Translations under genes and position numbers: made by a program | The notes under the pieces: generated by a model | What the model was told of the DNA's origin: nothing | The model's database searches: none | The model's input: only the letters and a program-made list of their open reading frames with translations | Shown: piece by piece, positions 9,060 through 16,202 of the stretch | Numbering within the stretch: the stretch's first letter is position 1 | Layout: every line of letters starts with the position of its first letter | Assembly: GCA_015229005.1 (NCBI GenBank) | Contig: JADGCL010000009.1 | Location: 1 to 58,417 of the forward strand | DNA: 58,417 bases | DNA from: Magnetococcales bacterium | GTDB lineage: Bacteria > Pseudomonadota > Magnetococcia > Magnetococcales > JADGCL01 | Direction of reading: 5' to 3'

Positions 9060-9632
9060 ATGCTTCCGGTGAACGGGAAACGACCATCGGCGCGGACTTC
9101 CTGGGCGGGAGGGCTCTCCGGGTCGCGCCGGGACGGGTTGATCTCGACCCTGGCGGCTGCCTCGGTCGCGGCGCACCTTCTGGAGTCAACGCTGCCGGGT
9201 TTCGGGCCCCTGTTCAAACTGGGACTGGCCAATGTCTTCACCCTGGTGGCCTTTGCAGTGGTGGGCTGGTCGGGGGCGGTGGCCGTCTCCCTGATTCGGG
9301 TGGTCGCGGGCGCCCTGGCCTCGGGGAGTTTCCTGGGGCCGACCTTCCTGATGAGCCTCGCGGGGGCGCTGGGGGCGCTCCTGGCCCTGCGCCTGGTCTC
9401 CCTCGCCGGGGAGAGATTGGGGCCGGTGGGGGCCTCGCTGGCGGCGTCGCTGGCGCACATGCTGGCGCAAGTGGTCATGGCCTACCTCGTGGTGGTCGGC
9501 CATGTGGGGGTCTTCGGCTTGCTGCCGTGGCTCCTGGGGATGTCCTGGGGAACGGGGATCCTGAACGGCCTGCTGGCGGAGAGAATACTGGCAACGCTCG
9601 CCCGCCACCGGGAGATGCTCGAGGCCCCGTGA
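9060..9632 (+). CDS. Gx transporter family membrane protein
   Basis: A 190-aa very hydrophobic protein with about five or six transmembrane segments: LISTLAAASVAAHLLESTLPG, GLANVFTLVAFAVVGWSGAV, SFLGPTFLMSLAGALGALLA, and SLAHMLAQVVMAYLVVVGH. The glycine/asparagine-rich turn FKLGLANVFTL and the SLxGGxxxxL-like region match the Gx family, once called heptaprenyl diphosphate synthase component I, which resembles substrate-binding S components of energy-coupling factor transporters. The ATG at 9060 was chosen over an upstream in-frame start at 9015 because GGGGAAATC precedes it. Its placement after apbE and the NusG_II gene suggests a role in supplying flavin or assembling flavinylated membrane proteins; this is inference. 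Confidence 0.8.
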   Translation: MLPVNGKRPSARTSWAGGLSGSRRDGLISTLAAASVAAHLLESTLPGFGPLFKLGLANVFTLVAFAVVGWSGAVAVSLIRVVAGALASGSFLGPTFLMSLAGALGALLALRLVSLAGERLGPVGASLAASLAHMLAQVVMAYLVVVGHVGVFGLLPWLLGMSWGTGILNGLLAERILATLARHREMLEAP

Positions 9633-9636
9633 ATAC

Positions 9637-9669
9637 GCCTCTCAGGGGGTAAAAACGACCAGGAGAGGC
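9637..9669. terminator. Hairpin between convergent genes
   Basis: GCCTCTC at 9637-9643 pairs with GAGAGGC at 9663-9669 across a 19-base loop that contains an A-run on the plus strand. It lies in the 45-base gap between the Gx transporter gene (plus) and the DUF1640 gene (minus) and could end transcription for both. Support is limited to the inverted repeat and its location. Confidence 0.35.
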
Positions 9670-9677
9670 TCCGCCGA

Positions 9678-9929
9678 TCAGTGGCCGAGGAAAAGATCCT
9701 TGAGAACGGGGATGACCGTAACCAGGAGGATCACCCCGACCATCCACTGGATGACCCGCAGCTCGGCCTTCAGCTCAGCGACATCCATTTTAGTCGCGAG
9801 AGTGGAGCCCGCAGCCTCGGCCATCGCCTCGGCATGGGCTCTGGCAAACGCTTCCGCCTGTTCGCCGGGAACGCCTGACGACCGCAGCTGCTGTGCATAC
9901 TTGAGGGTATCGAACGTGATTGTTGCCAT
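9678..9929 (-). CDS. DUF1640 / CCDC90-like coiled-coil membrane protein
   Basis: An 83-aa protein starting at ATG 9929, giving MATITFDTLKYAQQLRSSGV, the very conserved beginning of this family; an upstream in-frame start would add 41 low-complexity residues. The middle (PGEQAEAFARAHAEAMAEA, LATKMDVAELKAELRVIQW) is a coiled coil, and the C-terminus has one membrane segment (MVGVILLVTVIPVLKDLF). Proteins of this type are common in aquatic proteobacteria, usually in several copies. Their role is unknown; the fold resembles the mitochondrial MCUR1/CCDC90 coiled-coil head. It is transcribed alone. Confidence 0.8.
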   Translation of the reverse strand: MATITFDTLKYAQQLRSSGVPGEQAEAFARAHAEAMAEAAGSTLATKMDVAELKAELRVIQWMVGVILLVTVIPVLKDLFLGH

Positions 9930-10171
9930 AGCCCGGGACACCCCCACTCCCCGTCGTGTCAGCTCCGCCCGCAACCGCCCTGCTCCCCCACCCCATCCTC
10001 TCCGTGGGAGTCTAGCAGAAACTTGTTGACTTCTCACCGACATTTTGGCCATCGTCGCAGCTTCCGATCGGGAACCCGAAAGCGGAGGCGACCCTGTTCA
10101 ATCCCCTGAAACGACTTCTCGGCAACTTCCGGGCCCCTCCCGCCGAGGACCCCAAGGACCGCAAGTTCGGT

Positions 10172-10792
10172 GTGCCCAGGCGTTTTTCCAATCGGGAACT
10201 GGCCCGCTTCGCCCCCCTGTTCGAGGGATCGGTGGTCAACGTCAGCGGCTGGACAGACGTGGACAAGGAGGGGGGGCGCTATCGGGACTATTTTTCAGCC
10301 GCCAGCGATTACCGGGTAACCAACTTCGAGCCCGGGCAGAAGGGGATGCAGGGCATGGCCGGGGAGATCTACCTGGACCTCACCCGGGAGTTGCCGGCGG
10401 AGCTGGTGGGTGGTTTCGATGTCGTCTTCAATCACACGACCCTGGAACATATTTTCGAGTGTCACCAGGCCTTCGCCAACCTCTGCCGTCTCTCCCGCGA
10501 CGTGGTGATCGTGGTCGTCCCCTACATCCAGCAAGTCCACGGCAGCGGCTATTCGGACTATTGGCGATTCACCCCGCACGCCATGCGGAAACTCTACGAG
10601 GCCAACGGGCTGGCCCTGCGCTATTGCAGCGCCAATGGCGCCGACCGGGCCTCGATCTACCTCTTCTGCCTCGGCTATCGTCAGGTAAGTTGGGACGCGA
10701 AGATCCCGGCCCGCTTCGACCTGGAACTCGATCCCGATGAACCGCTCTATGGTCACCGCTATCGCAATGTCATCGGTGGCAATGTCGTGTGA
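10172..10792 (+). CDS. Class I SAM-dependent methyltransferase-like protein
   Basis: At least 206 aa from a GTG at 10172. The protein begins with a Rossmann-like stretch (SVVNVSGWTDVDKEGGRYRDYF), followed by YRVTNFEPG, FDVVFNHTTLEHIFECHQAFANLCRLSRDVVIVVVP (the usual methyltransferase type 11 strand-4/5 region) and YSDYWRFTPHAMRKLYEANGL. The frame is open further upstream to a CTG at 10094 preceded by GGAGG five bases away, and the extra residues (LFNPLKRLLGNF and on) look like real protein, so the gene may start there. Substrate unknown; related proteins occur in glycan loci. Confidence 0.7.
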   Translation: MPRRFSNRELARFAPLFEGSVVNVSGWTDVDKEGGRYRDYFSAASDYRVTNFEPGQKGMQGMAGEIYLDLTRELPAELVGGFDVVFNHTTLEHIFECHQAFANLCRLSRDVVIVVVPYIQQVHGSGYSDYWRFTPHAMRKLYEANGLALRYCSANGADRASIYLFCLGYRQVSWDAKIPARFDLELDPDEPLYGHRYRNVIGGNVV

Positions 10793-10847
10793 GGCCATCG
10801 CCGGAAGGCGGCTCCTTGCGGCCTCGTTGCCGGGCTCTTGGTTGACT

Positions 10848-10939
10848 CCGGTGATCGCCCTGTGATATGGCTTCAAATAGGCTCAGCCTTGGTTGGATTT
10901 TTGACTCTCAAGAAACCGCCGGTGATCGCCCTGGGATAT
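10848..10939. repeat. Direct repeat pair in the gap before the cNMP-binding gene
   Basis: CCGGTGATCGCCCTG followed by GGATAT or TGATAT occurs at 10848-10868 and again at 10919-10939, with one mismatch in 21 bases and a start-to-start distance of 71 bases. The sequence TTGACT also precedes both copies (10842-10847 and 10901-10906). This could be a duplicated promoter or binding site for the gene at 11065, or a simple local duplication. Confidence 0.45.
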
Positions 10940-11064
10940 AGTCTGGACCGGCTTGGATTAGTTCCGCTGTTGCCCCACCTGCCGCTTGCCCAGTCGGTCG
11001 CCCCACCCGACCAGGGCTCGAAGATCGCCTCCTCCCACCCCTACACCGAAGCGAGGCCAAACCC

Positions 11065-11508
11065 ATGAGCCAAGATCTTGAACGATTCCTGGCCGACAGC
11101 AGAGCTTTCGATGGCATCCCCGCGAGCGACCTCCGGGAGTTGGCCCTTCGGTTGGAGAAAAACCGGCATGTCGTGAAGCAGGGCGAGGCGGTTTTCCTGC
11201 GCGGAGACCGCGCCGACCGGGCCTGGATCGTTCGCAGCGGCGACCTTCTCATCCAGGTCAAGGGTCTGCGGCACCCCTTCCGTCACATCGAGTACGAGGC
11301 CGGGACCGTCATCGCCCTCCAGGGATTGCTGGATCCCGGCTCGCCTCACCAGATCGCCATCATCGCCGAGAGCGACGCCCTGCTCTACGACCTGACCCCG
11401 GATATCGTGGCGCTCCTGTCGCCGACGTCCCAGGGGCTCTTCTGGAAGAATATCGCCGGATTTCTGATCAAGCGGCTCGCCCATCTGCGTGCCATCCTGG
11501 ACGAGTAG
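11065..11508 (+). CDS. Stand-alone cyclic nucleotide-binding (cNMP) domain protein
   Basis: A 147-aa protein consisting of one Crp-type beta-roll: DLERFLADSRAFDGIPASDL at the N-terminus, VVKQGEAVFLRGDRADRAWIVRSGDLLIQVKG in the roll, and VIALQGLLDPGSPHQIAIIAESDALLYDLTPDIV in place of the usual phosphate-binding cassette. There is no helix-turn-helix, so it is not a classical Crp/Fnr transcription factor. The canonical Gly-Glu-x6-Arg-x-Ala binding signature is not evident, so ligand binding is uncertain. It lies about 100 bases upstream of nhaD in the same direction and might be cotranscribed. The start is ATG 11065. Confidence 0.8.
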   Translation: MSQDLERFLADSRAFDGIPASDLRELALRLEKNRHVVKQGEAVFLRGDRADRAWIVRSGDLLIQVKGLRHPFRHIEYEAGTVIALQGLLDPGSPHQIAIIAESDALLYDLTPDIVALLSPTSQGLFWKNIAGFLIKRLAHLRAILDE

Positions 11509-11605
11509 CCCCCCTTTTGCCGCCCCTCTCCACTTTGGTCGAAACAGGGCGCAGGCGGGTGGCTTCCGGTTTTCGTGATCACCTCCCTGGAAAGAATGAC
11601 TCGCC

Positions 11606-13108
11606 ATGATTGCCGAAAATCCCTCTCCCGGAAAGTTCATCCATCCCCGCACGACTGCCCGGGGAACCTCGGCCTTCGCCACTCTGGCCAGCGTGGTCGC
11701 GCTCTTCCCCGGATCCGCCTGGGCCTCGACCGTCAGCAAGGGGCCTCCCCTCGATCTGACCACCTCCCCGGTCGGCTTCATTTGCCTGGGGATTTTTGTC
11801 CTCTCCTACGCCATGGTAATGGCCGAGGAGTACACCCACCTCAAGAAATCGAAGCCGGTCGTCGTCGCCGCCGGCGTCATCTGGCTCCTGGTGGCCTGGG
11901 CTTACGCCGCCGCCGGCCACCCAGACAACGCCGGAGAGGCTATCCGCCACAATATCCTGGAGTTCGCCGAACTCTGCCTCTTCCTGCTCGTCGCCATGAC
12001 CTACATCAACGCCATGGAAGAACGAAACGTCTTCGAGGCGCTGCGCTCCCGGTTGATCAAGGCCGGGTTCGGCTATCGATCCCTCTTCTGGATCACCGGG
12101 CTCCTCGCCTTCTTCATCTCCCCGGTCGCCGACAACCTGACCACCGCCCTCCTCATGGGGGCCGTGGTCATGGCGGTGGGACGCAGCAGTCCCCAATTCG
12201 TCGTCCTCGCCTGCATCAACCTCGTCATCGCCGCCAACGCCGGCGGCGCCTTCAGCCCTTTCGGGGACATCACCACCCTGATGGTCTGGCAGAAAGGATT
12301 GGTTCCGTTCGGGGATTTCTTCCACCTCTTCATCCCCTCGCTGGTCAACTGGGGGGTCCCCGCCTTTCTGATGAGCCTCGCCGTTCCCAAGGTCAGTCCG
12401 GAGGAGGGAGGCCCCCTGGTGCCCATCAAACGGGGCGGGGTCCGAATCATCCTTCTCTTCCTCGCCACCATCGTCACCGCCGTTCTTTTCTTCAACTTCC
12501 TCCGCCTGCCCCCCGTCGCCGGGATGATGCTCGGATTCGGCTACCTCCAGCTCTTCGGCTTCTACCTGCGCCGGACCTTCGGTCAAATAGAGGGCAAGGC
12601 CGATAAGCGCCGCGCCCGTTACGAGATCGAAGCCGGCGACCTCCCCTTCGATCTCTTTCGTCAGGTCGGGCGGGTCGAGTGGGATACCCTGCTCTTCTTC
12701 TACGGGGTCATCCTCTGCGTCGGCGGTCTCGGGTTCATCGGCTATCTGGCCACCGTTTCCCATGTAATCTACACCGGTCTGGGCGCCACCACCGCCAACG
12801 TCCTGATCGGCCTGCTGTCGGCGGTAGTCGACAACATACCGATCATGTTCGCCGTCCTGACCATGCAACCGGACATGGACCTCGGCCAATGGCTTCTGGT
12901 GACTCTGACCGCCGGGGTCGGAGGCAGCCTCCTCTCAGTCGGATCTGCGGCCGGGGTCGGCCTGATGGGACAGGCCCGAGGAGTCTACACTTTCTTTTCC
13001 CATCTCAAATGGACCCCGGCAATCGCCCTGGGCTACGCCGCCAGCATCTGGATCCACTTTCTGCTGAACAGCGATCTCTTCACCGGCACAGGGGTGGTGC
13101 CCCACTGA
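11606..13108 (+). CDS. nhaD: Sodium:proton antiporter NhaD
   Basis: A 500-aa polytopic protein with about 11-13 membrane segments. It begins with a cleavable-looking hydrophobic N-terminus (FATLASVVALFPGSAWAS), then GFICLGIFVLSYAMVMAEEYTHLKKSKPVV, typical of NhaD in the ion transporter superfamily. Signature regions are SPVADNLTTALLMGAVVMAVG and NAGGAFSPFGDITTLMVWQ, which carry the conserved Asp/Asn/Thr residues expected to bind Na+/Li+. It exchanges internal Na+ or Li+ for external protons and supports salt and alkali tolerance. The start is ATG 11606. A MITE-like palindrome follows its stop. Confidence 0.95.
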   Translation: MIAENPSPGKFIHPRTTARGTSAFATLASVVALFPGSAWASTVSKGPPLDLTTSPVGFICLGIFVLSYAMVMAEEYTHLKKSKPVVVAAGVIWLLVAWAYAAAGHPDNAGEAIRHNILEFAELCLFLLVAMTYINAMEERNVFEALRSRLIKAGFGYRSLFWITGLLAFFISPVADNLTTALLMGAVVMAVGRSSPQFVVLACINLVIAANAGGAFSPFGDITTLMVWQKGLVPFGDFFHLFIPSLVNWGVPAFLMSLAVPKVSPEEGGPLVPIKRGGVRIILLFLATIVTAVLFFNFLRLPPVAGMMLGFGYLQLFGFYLRRTFGQIEGKADKRRARYEIEAGDLPFDLFRQVGRVEWDTLLFFYGVILCVGGLGFIGYLATVSHVIYTGLGATTANVLIGLLSAVVDNIPIMFAVLTMQPDMDLGQWLLVTLTAGVGGSLLSVGSAAGVGLMGQARGVYTFFSHLKWTPAIALGYAASIWIHFLLNSDLFTGTGVVPH

Positions 13109-13123
13109 CGACCGGGACTAGAG

Positions 13124-13257
13124 CCTGTTCACAATTGGGTTCCGGAGGCATTCAGGCGAGGCGCGGGGCCTCGGGCGGCGCAACATACACGCGGTATGTG
13201 AACAGCGGAGATGCCCTACAACACCGCACAAGGTCTCCGGGGCCAATTGTGAACAGG
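13124..13257. repeat. MITE-like palindromic element with 15-bp perfect terminal inverted repeats
   Basis: CCTGTTCACAATTGG at 13124-13138 is matched exactly by its reverse complement CCAATTGTGAACAGG at 13243-13257. Inside lies a second small palindrome, ACATAC at 13183-13188 with GTATGT at 13194-13199. The 134-base element fills the gap between convergent nhaD and the stress-protein gene. It encodes nothing and no clear target-site duplication is visible. It has the build of a dispersed non-autonomous repeat. Confidence 0.6.
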
Positions 13258-13380
13258 GCCTGGTGCGGAACACCGGGAAATCCTCCCGCCACCATTGTCG
13301 GACGATTTCCCGGCCCCTGTAGAAACCGCGAAACTCAAAGGTCCAGGAGCGTTAACCCCGGCCTCAACGGTACAGGACCC

Positions 13381-14244
13381 TCACCCCTCCTTGACGACCA
13401 GCACCGGGCAGTGGACCTTGCCCAGCAAGCGTTCCATGACGCTCCCGATGAAGACCCGCCCCAGGCCGGTGCGACCGTGACTGCCGCCCACCACCAGACC
13501 GACCTTACCAGCATGGGCCTCCCCGGCGATGACCTCTGCGGGCGAATCTCCCTCCAGGACTTCGCCCTGCGCCCTCACCCCTGCTTCCGTGGCACGACCA
13601 ACCGCCTGTTCCACAGCGGCATGCGCCTTTTCGAAGTGAGGCCCATGATTCTTGCTTTCGACCACGGAAATGACCCGGAGAGGTACATCGGCGGCTTTGG
13701 CGAGCATCGTTGCCCTGGCGCCTGCCATTTCGCTGAAGGGGGAACCGTCCGTGGCAAGCAAAATGCTGGAGGAAGTCCAGAGGGAACCACCAGCCGCCCT
13801 GGGAACCACCAGGACCGGGCGCGGCGAAAGAGCCACGACCCGCGCCGTGGAATCACCGAGCATCAGCCGCGCCAACCCACGCCGTCCGCGGCGCCCCATG
13901 ACCACCAGATCGGCCTCGATTGCGGCTGCGGCATCGATGATCTCCTGGTGCGGATGCTCTCCCTGCCTCACCATCAGGGAGCAAGGCACCCCCTGCCGGT
14001 CGAGGCGATCCCGGACCTTGTCCAGGGATTCCCGGACGATCCTCACCTGCTCCTTCGCGTCGCCGGCATAGGCCTCCATGGTCGGGTCGAACAACGCCAT
14101 CTGCATGACCGTCACCCGCCCCCCGAAACGGAGAACCATGGCAGCGGTCAAAGCCTCGGCTCCGCCGGCATATTCGGAGCCGTCGGTCGCGAGAAGAATG
14201 TTGCGAAAATGGCCGTTCGGGCGCGGATCCCGGATCCCGTTCAT
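13381..14244 (-). CDS. Tandem-domain universal stress protein (UspA family)
   Basis: A 287-aa protein with two Usp domains. Domain 1 (about 10-145) starts ILLATDGSEYAGGAEAL and has the nucleotide-binding MGRRGRRGLARLMLGDSTARV. Domain 2 (about 155-285) starts ILLATDGSPFSEMAGAR and has GGSHGRTGLGRVFIGSVMERLL, matching the G-x2-G-x9-G(S/T) ATP-binding motif. The enzyme-like role is unknown; such proteins support survival under stress. It follows tauE by 134 bases on the same strand and so probably belongs to the sigma-54-controlled operon starting at 15894. The start is ATG 14244. Confidence 0.93.
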   Translation of the reverse strand: MNGIRDPRPNGHFRNILLATDGSEYAGGAEALTAAMVLRFGGRVTVMQMALFDPTMEAYAGDAKEQVRIVRESLDKVRDRLDRQGVPCSLMVRQGEHPHQEIIDAAAAIEADLVVMGRRGRRGLARLMLGDSTARVVALSPRPVLVVPRAAGGSLWTSSSILLATDGSPFSEMAGARATMLAKAADVPLRVISVVESKNHGPHFEKAHAAVEQAVGRATEAGVRAQGEVLEGDSPAEVIAGEAHAGKVGLVVGGSHGRTGLGRVFIGSVMERLLGKVHCPVLVVKEG

Positions 14245-14378
14245 GGCGTCACCTCAGCAGGAGTGGTCCAACAGTTCGACAGAGGGAGGGGACGAACACA
14301 CAAGAGAAACCACAGCCGTCCCGAAGAGTGGGGTGCCAGAGCCCCGGGGCTCGGGGCTCCCGCACAACCCGGCAGGTC

Positions 14379-15440
14379 TCAGGCCATCACCTCGTGGGCC
14401 CGGCGTTCGGTCGCATCCTCCCGCATCCCCTTGACAAGAGCCGTAAGGATGATGCCCGCCGCCAGGAGGAGCGCCAGGACCATGATGGCGAAGCTCGTAT
14501 TCTTCAACCAGGCCGTCGTCCCGGCGGAAAATTGGGGGATGAGCTCCAACTGGGAGAGGTAAACAGGAATGACCAGCGCCCGGCTCACCAGCACGGTGAG
14601 CATCACCACCCCCATCACCAGCTTGATCAGGTAGGGCTTGACGTAGGTCGTCCCGATCGCCCCCAACTGGATACCGAAGAGGGAACCCGCCAGGATGATC
14701 ATCGCCAGGCGAACGTCGACGTAACCGCCCCAGGAAAATTTGATCGTACCCCCAAGCCCCATGACGAAGGCGGTCACAAGCTCGGTGGCCGAGGCCATGA
14801 TGCTGGTGAGTCCCACGACGTAGATCTGGGCGGGAACCCCGATGAATCCGCCGACGGCGATGGTGGCCGCCAGGAGCCCGGTCGCAAAACCCAAGGGAAT
14901 GGTGAAGAGGATCGAGACCCGGGTCTTGATGCTCGAAAAATAGACCATCGTCCCGGGAATGTTGACCGATTGCACCCACAAGGCGAGACGCCCGGGTTTC
15001 TCCTCCGCCCCCCCGGAGCGGTAGGTGCGAACCGCGTCACGCAGGACAAACCCACCCACCAAAGCCAGGACGATCACAAAGGCCACGGAGACGTAAAGGT
15101 TCGAGCCCGCGTCGCCGAACGCCTTCTTGATGCCCTCCTGGAAGTGGATGCCCACCAGGACCCCAACCTCGGCGGAACCGCCCATGATGAGCCCCATCTT
15201 CCAGTCCACCTGACCATATTTGGCCCGTTTGAGAGCCCCGACGAGGGCCTTGGGAAATTTGTGGCACATGTTGCTCGCCACCGCGACGATACCGGGCACC
15301 CCCATGCTCATCATGGCCGGAGTCAGCACGAACGCCCCGCCGGAGCCGATGAAACCACTGACCATGCCTCCGACAAAACCGACGACAAACAAATAGAAGA
15401 CGTCGACCATGCCAAGATGGATAAAATTAATCCCTTCCAT
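14379..15440 (-). CDS. TauE/SafE-type sulfite/organosulfonate exporter
   Basis: A 353-aa membrane protein with about eight transmembrane segments. The start chosen is ATG 15440 (MEGINFIHLGMVDVFYLF), preceded by AGGAGG. Diagnostic are the N-terminal FVVGFVGGMVSGFIGSGGAFVLTPAMMSMG and the second half repeat GFATGLLAATIAVGGFIGVPAQIYVVGL, the internal duplication typical of TauE/SafE. These proteins export sulfite, sulfoacetate or related anions; the exact substrate cannot be read from sequence. It lies 67 bases after the small membrane protein gene and before the stress-protein gene, downstream of a sigma-54 promoter, which fits stress-inducible export. Confidence 0.92.
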   Translation of the reverse strand: MEGINFIHLGMVDVFYLFVVGFVGGMVSGFIGSGGAFVLTPAMMSMGVPGIVAVASNMCHKFPKALVGALKRAKYGQVDWKMGLIMGGSAEVGVLVGIHFQEGIKKAFGDAGSNLYVSVAFVIVLALVGGFVLRDAVRTYRSGGAEEKPGRLALWVQSVNIPGTMVYFSSIKTRVSILFTIPLGFATGLLAATIAVGGFIGVPAQIYVVGLTSIMASATELVTAFVMGLGGTIKFSWGGYVDVRLAMIILAGSLFGIQLGAIGTTYVKPYLIKLVMGVVMLTVLVSRALVIPVYLSQLELIPQFSAGTTAWLKNTSFAIMVLALLLAAGIILTALVKGMREDATERRAHEVMA

Positions 15441-15507
15441 AGTGCCTCCTTGCCTTTCACCCATTAATCCGGCATCGCCGGTCTTCCATGCCACCAACAT
15501 TTATTTA

Positions 15508-15894
15508 CTACGCCACGGAACTTTTGCCGCGAATCCCCAAGGATCTCCAGAAGGCCGCCGTGAAGGATCCATGGGCCGCCGAAAAAGTGAATGCGATCAA
15601 GATCGGAACAATGGTGTAGAAACCTCCGCGGGTGGAATATTCCAGGACCACCCGTTCTTCGACGAACAGCAGCCCATACAGAGCGGTCACCAGCAGCCCC
15701 AGTCCAACCAGCCTTCCCCAGTCTCTCTCCCCGGAGGCCCGCCTCCCCCGCCCGGGTTCCTGACGCCGCGACACCACCCCCTGAGGAGCGGAACGAGCTG
15801 CCCGGCTCTTCCCTCGGTGTGATCCGGGAACCTCTCCTTCCGATTTGGCTTCGGAAGCCAATATGCGATCCAGGACGATATCCGCGTAGGACAT
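15508..15894 (-). CDS. Small membrane protein upstream of tauE
   Basis: A 128-aa protein starting at ATG 15894 (GGGGAG upstream on the minus strand). Residues 1-65 are hydrophilic and basic. The C-terminal half holds two hydrophobic stretches (LVGLGLLVTALYGLLFVEERVVLEY, GGFYTIVPILIAFTFSAAHGSFTAAFW), which suggests a two-span inner membrane protein with the N-terminus in the cytoplasm. No known domain was recognised. As the first gene after the sigma-54 promoter and directly before tauE, it is probably an accessory or regulatory subunit of the exporter. Confidence 0.75.
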   Translation of the reverse strand: MSYADIVLDRILASEAKSEGEVPGSHRGKSRAARSAPQGVVSRRQEPGRGRRASGERDWGRLVGLGLLVTALYGLLFVEERVVLEYSTRGGFYTIVPILIAFTFSAAHGSFTAAFWRSLGIRGKSSVA

Positions 15895-15964
15895 GGAGAA
15901 ACTCCCCTTCGATTTCGATGGTGGTTGCGACGGAGCCGGGACCCACACCGGATAGCGAGGTCAA

Positions 15965-15980
15965 AGCATAGAGTGCGCCA
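15965..15980 (-). promoter_or_regulatory. Sigma-54 (-24/-12) promoter of the small membrane protein/tauE/usp operon
   Basis: On the minus strand the sequence TGGCGCACTCTATGCT matches the sigma-54 consensus TGGCACG-N4-TTGCW in all key positions, including the invariant GG at -24 and GC at -12 with exactly ten bases between. Transcription would begin about 70 bases before the ATG at 15894. Confidence 0.75.
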
Positions 15981-16056
15981 CCCCGAGAGGATGCGCTAAC
16001 CAATTGATTTTCAATTGATATTATTATTCAACCAGGGAAAAACGGAGGCACCGGCG

Positions 16057-16069
16057 TTGCATTTCGCAA
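16057..16069. promoter_or_regulatory. Putative response-regulator binding site 1 (TTGC-N5-GCAA)
   Basis: TTGCATTTCGCAA is a perfect TTGC/GCAA palindrome about 80-90 bases upstream of the sigma-54 promoter, the usual place for an NtrC-type enhancer. Confidence 0.6.
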
Positions 16070-16145
16070 TGCCGACGAAGGCCAACCCGGAAAATCTCCA
16101 TCTACAGATTGATATCAAAGGAAAAACAGGAAACAGACGCGCCTG

Positions 16146-16158
16146 TTGCATTTCGCCA
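16146..16158. promoter_or_regulatory. Putative response-regulator binding site 2
   Basis: TTGCATTTCGCCA repeats site 1 with a single change in the last half-site; the 12-base string GTTGCATTTCGC is identical at both places (16056-16067 and 16145-16156). Confidence 0.55.
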
Positions 16159-16165
16159 CAACGCA

Positions 16166-16178
16166 TTGCCGGATGCAA
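16166..16178. promoter_or_regulatory. Putative response-regulator binding site 3
   Basis: TTGCCGGATGCAA is again a perfect TTGC-N5-GCAA palindrome. Its centre is 20 bases from that of site 2, two helical turns, as expected for cooperative dimer binding. Together, sites 2 and 3 also form an 8-bp inverted repeat TGTTGCAT/ATGCAACA (16144-16151 and 16173-16180). Confidence 0.6.
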
Positions 16179-16202
16179 CACCCCCCTCCCCTCGCGCCCC
16201 CC

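Larger units (their letters stand above)
15895..16202. other. Regulatory intergenic region with sigma-54 promoter and enhancer-like palindromes
   Basis: This 308-base gap separates the end of the sigma-54 response regulator gene from the operon it probably controls. It has no coding content but holds the promoter at 15965-15980 and three TTGC-N5-GCAA sites. An AT-rich patch (CAATTGATTTTCAATTGATATTATTATT, split by the CAATTGA repeat) between promoter and sites, around 16000-16030, may bend easily. Confidence 0.6.

Noticed and set aside
12679..14562. Long plus-strand frame running through the end of nhaD, the palindrome and the stress-protein gene
   Set aside because: It crosses a non-coding repeat and lies out of frame in nhaD and antisense to the Usp gene.
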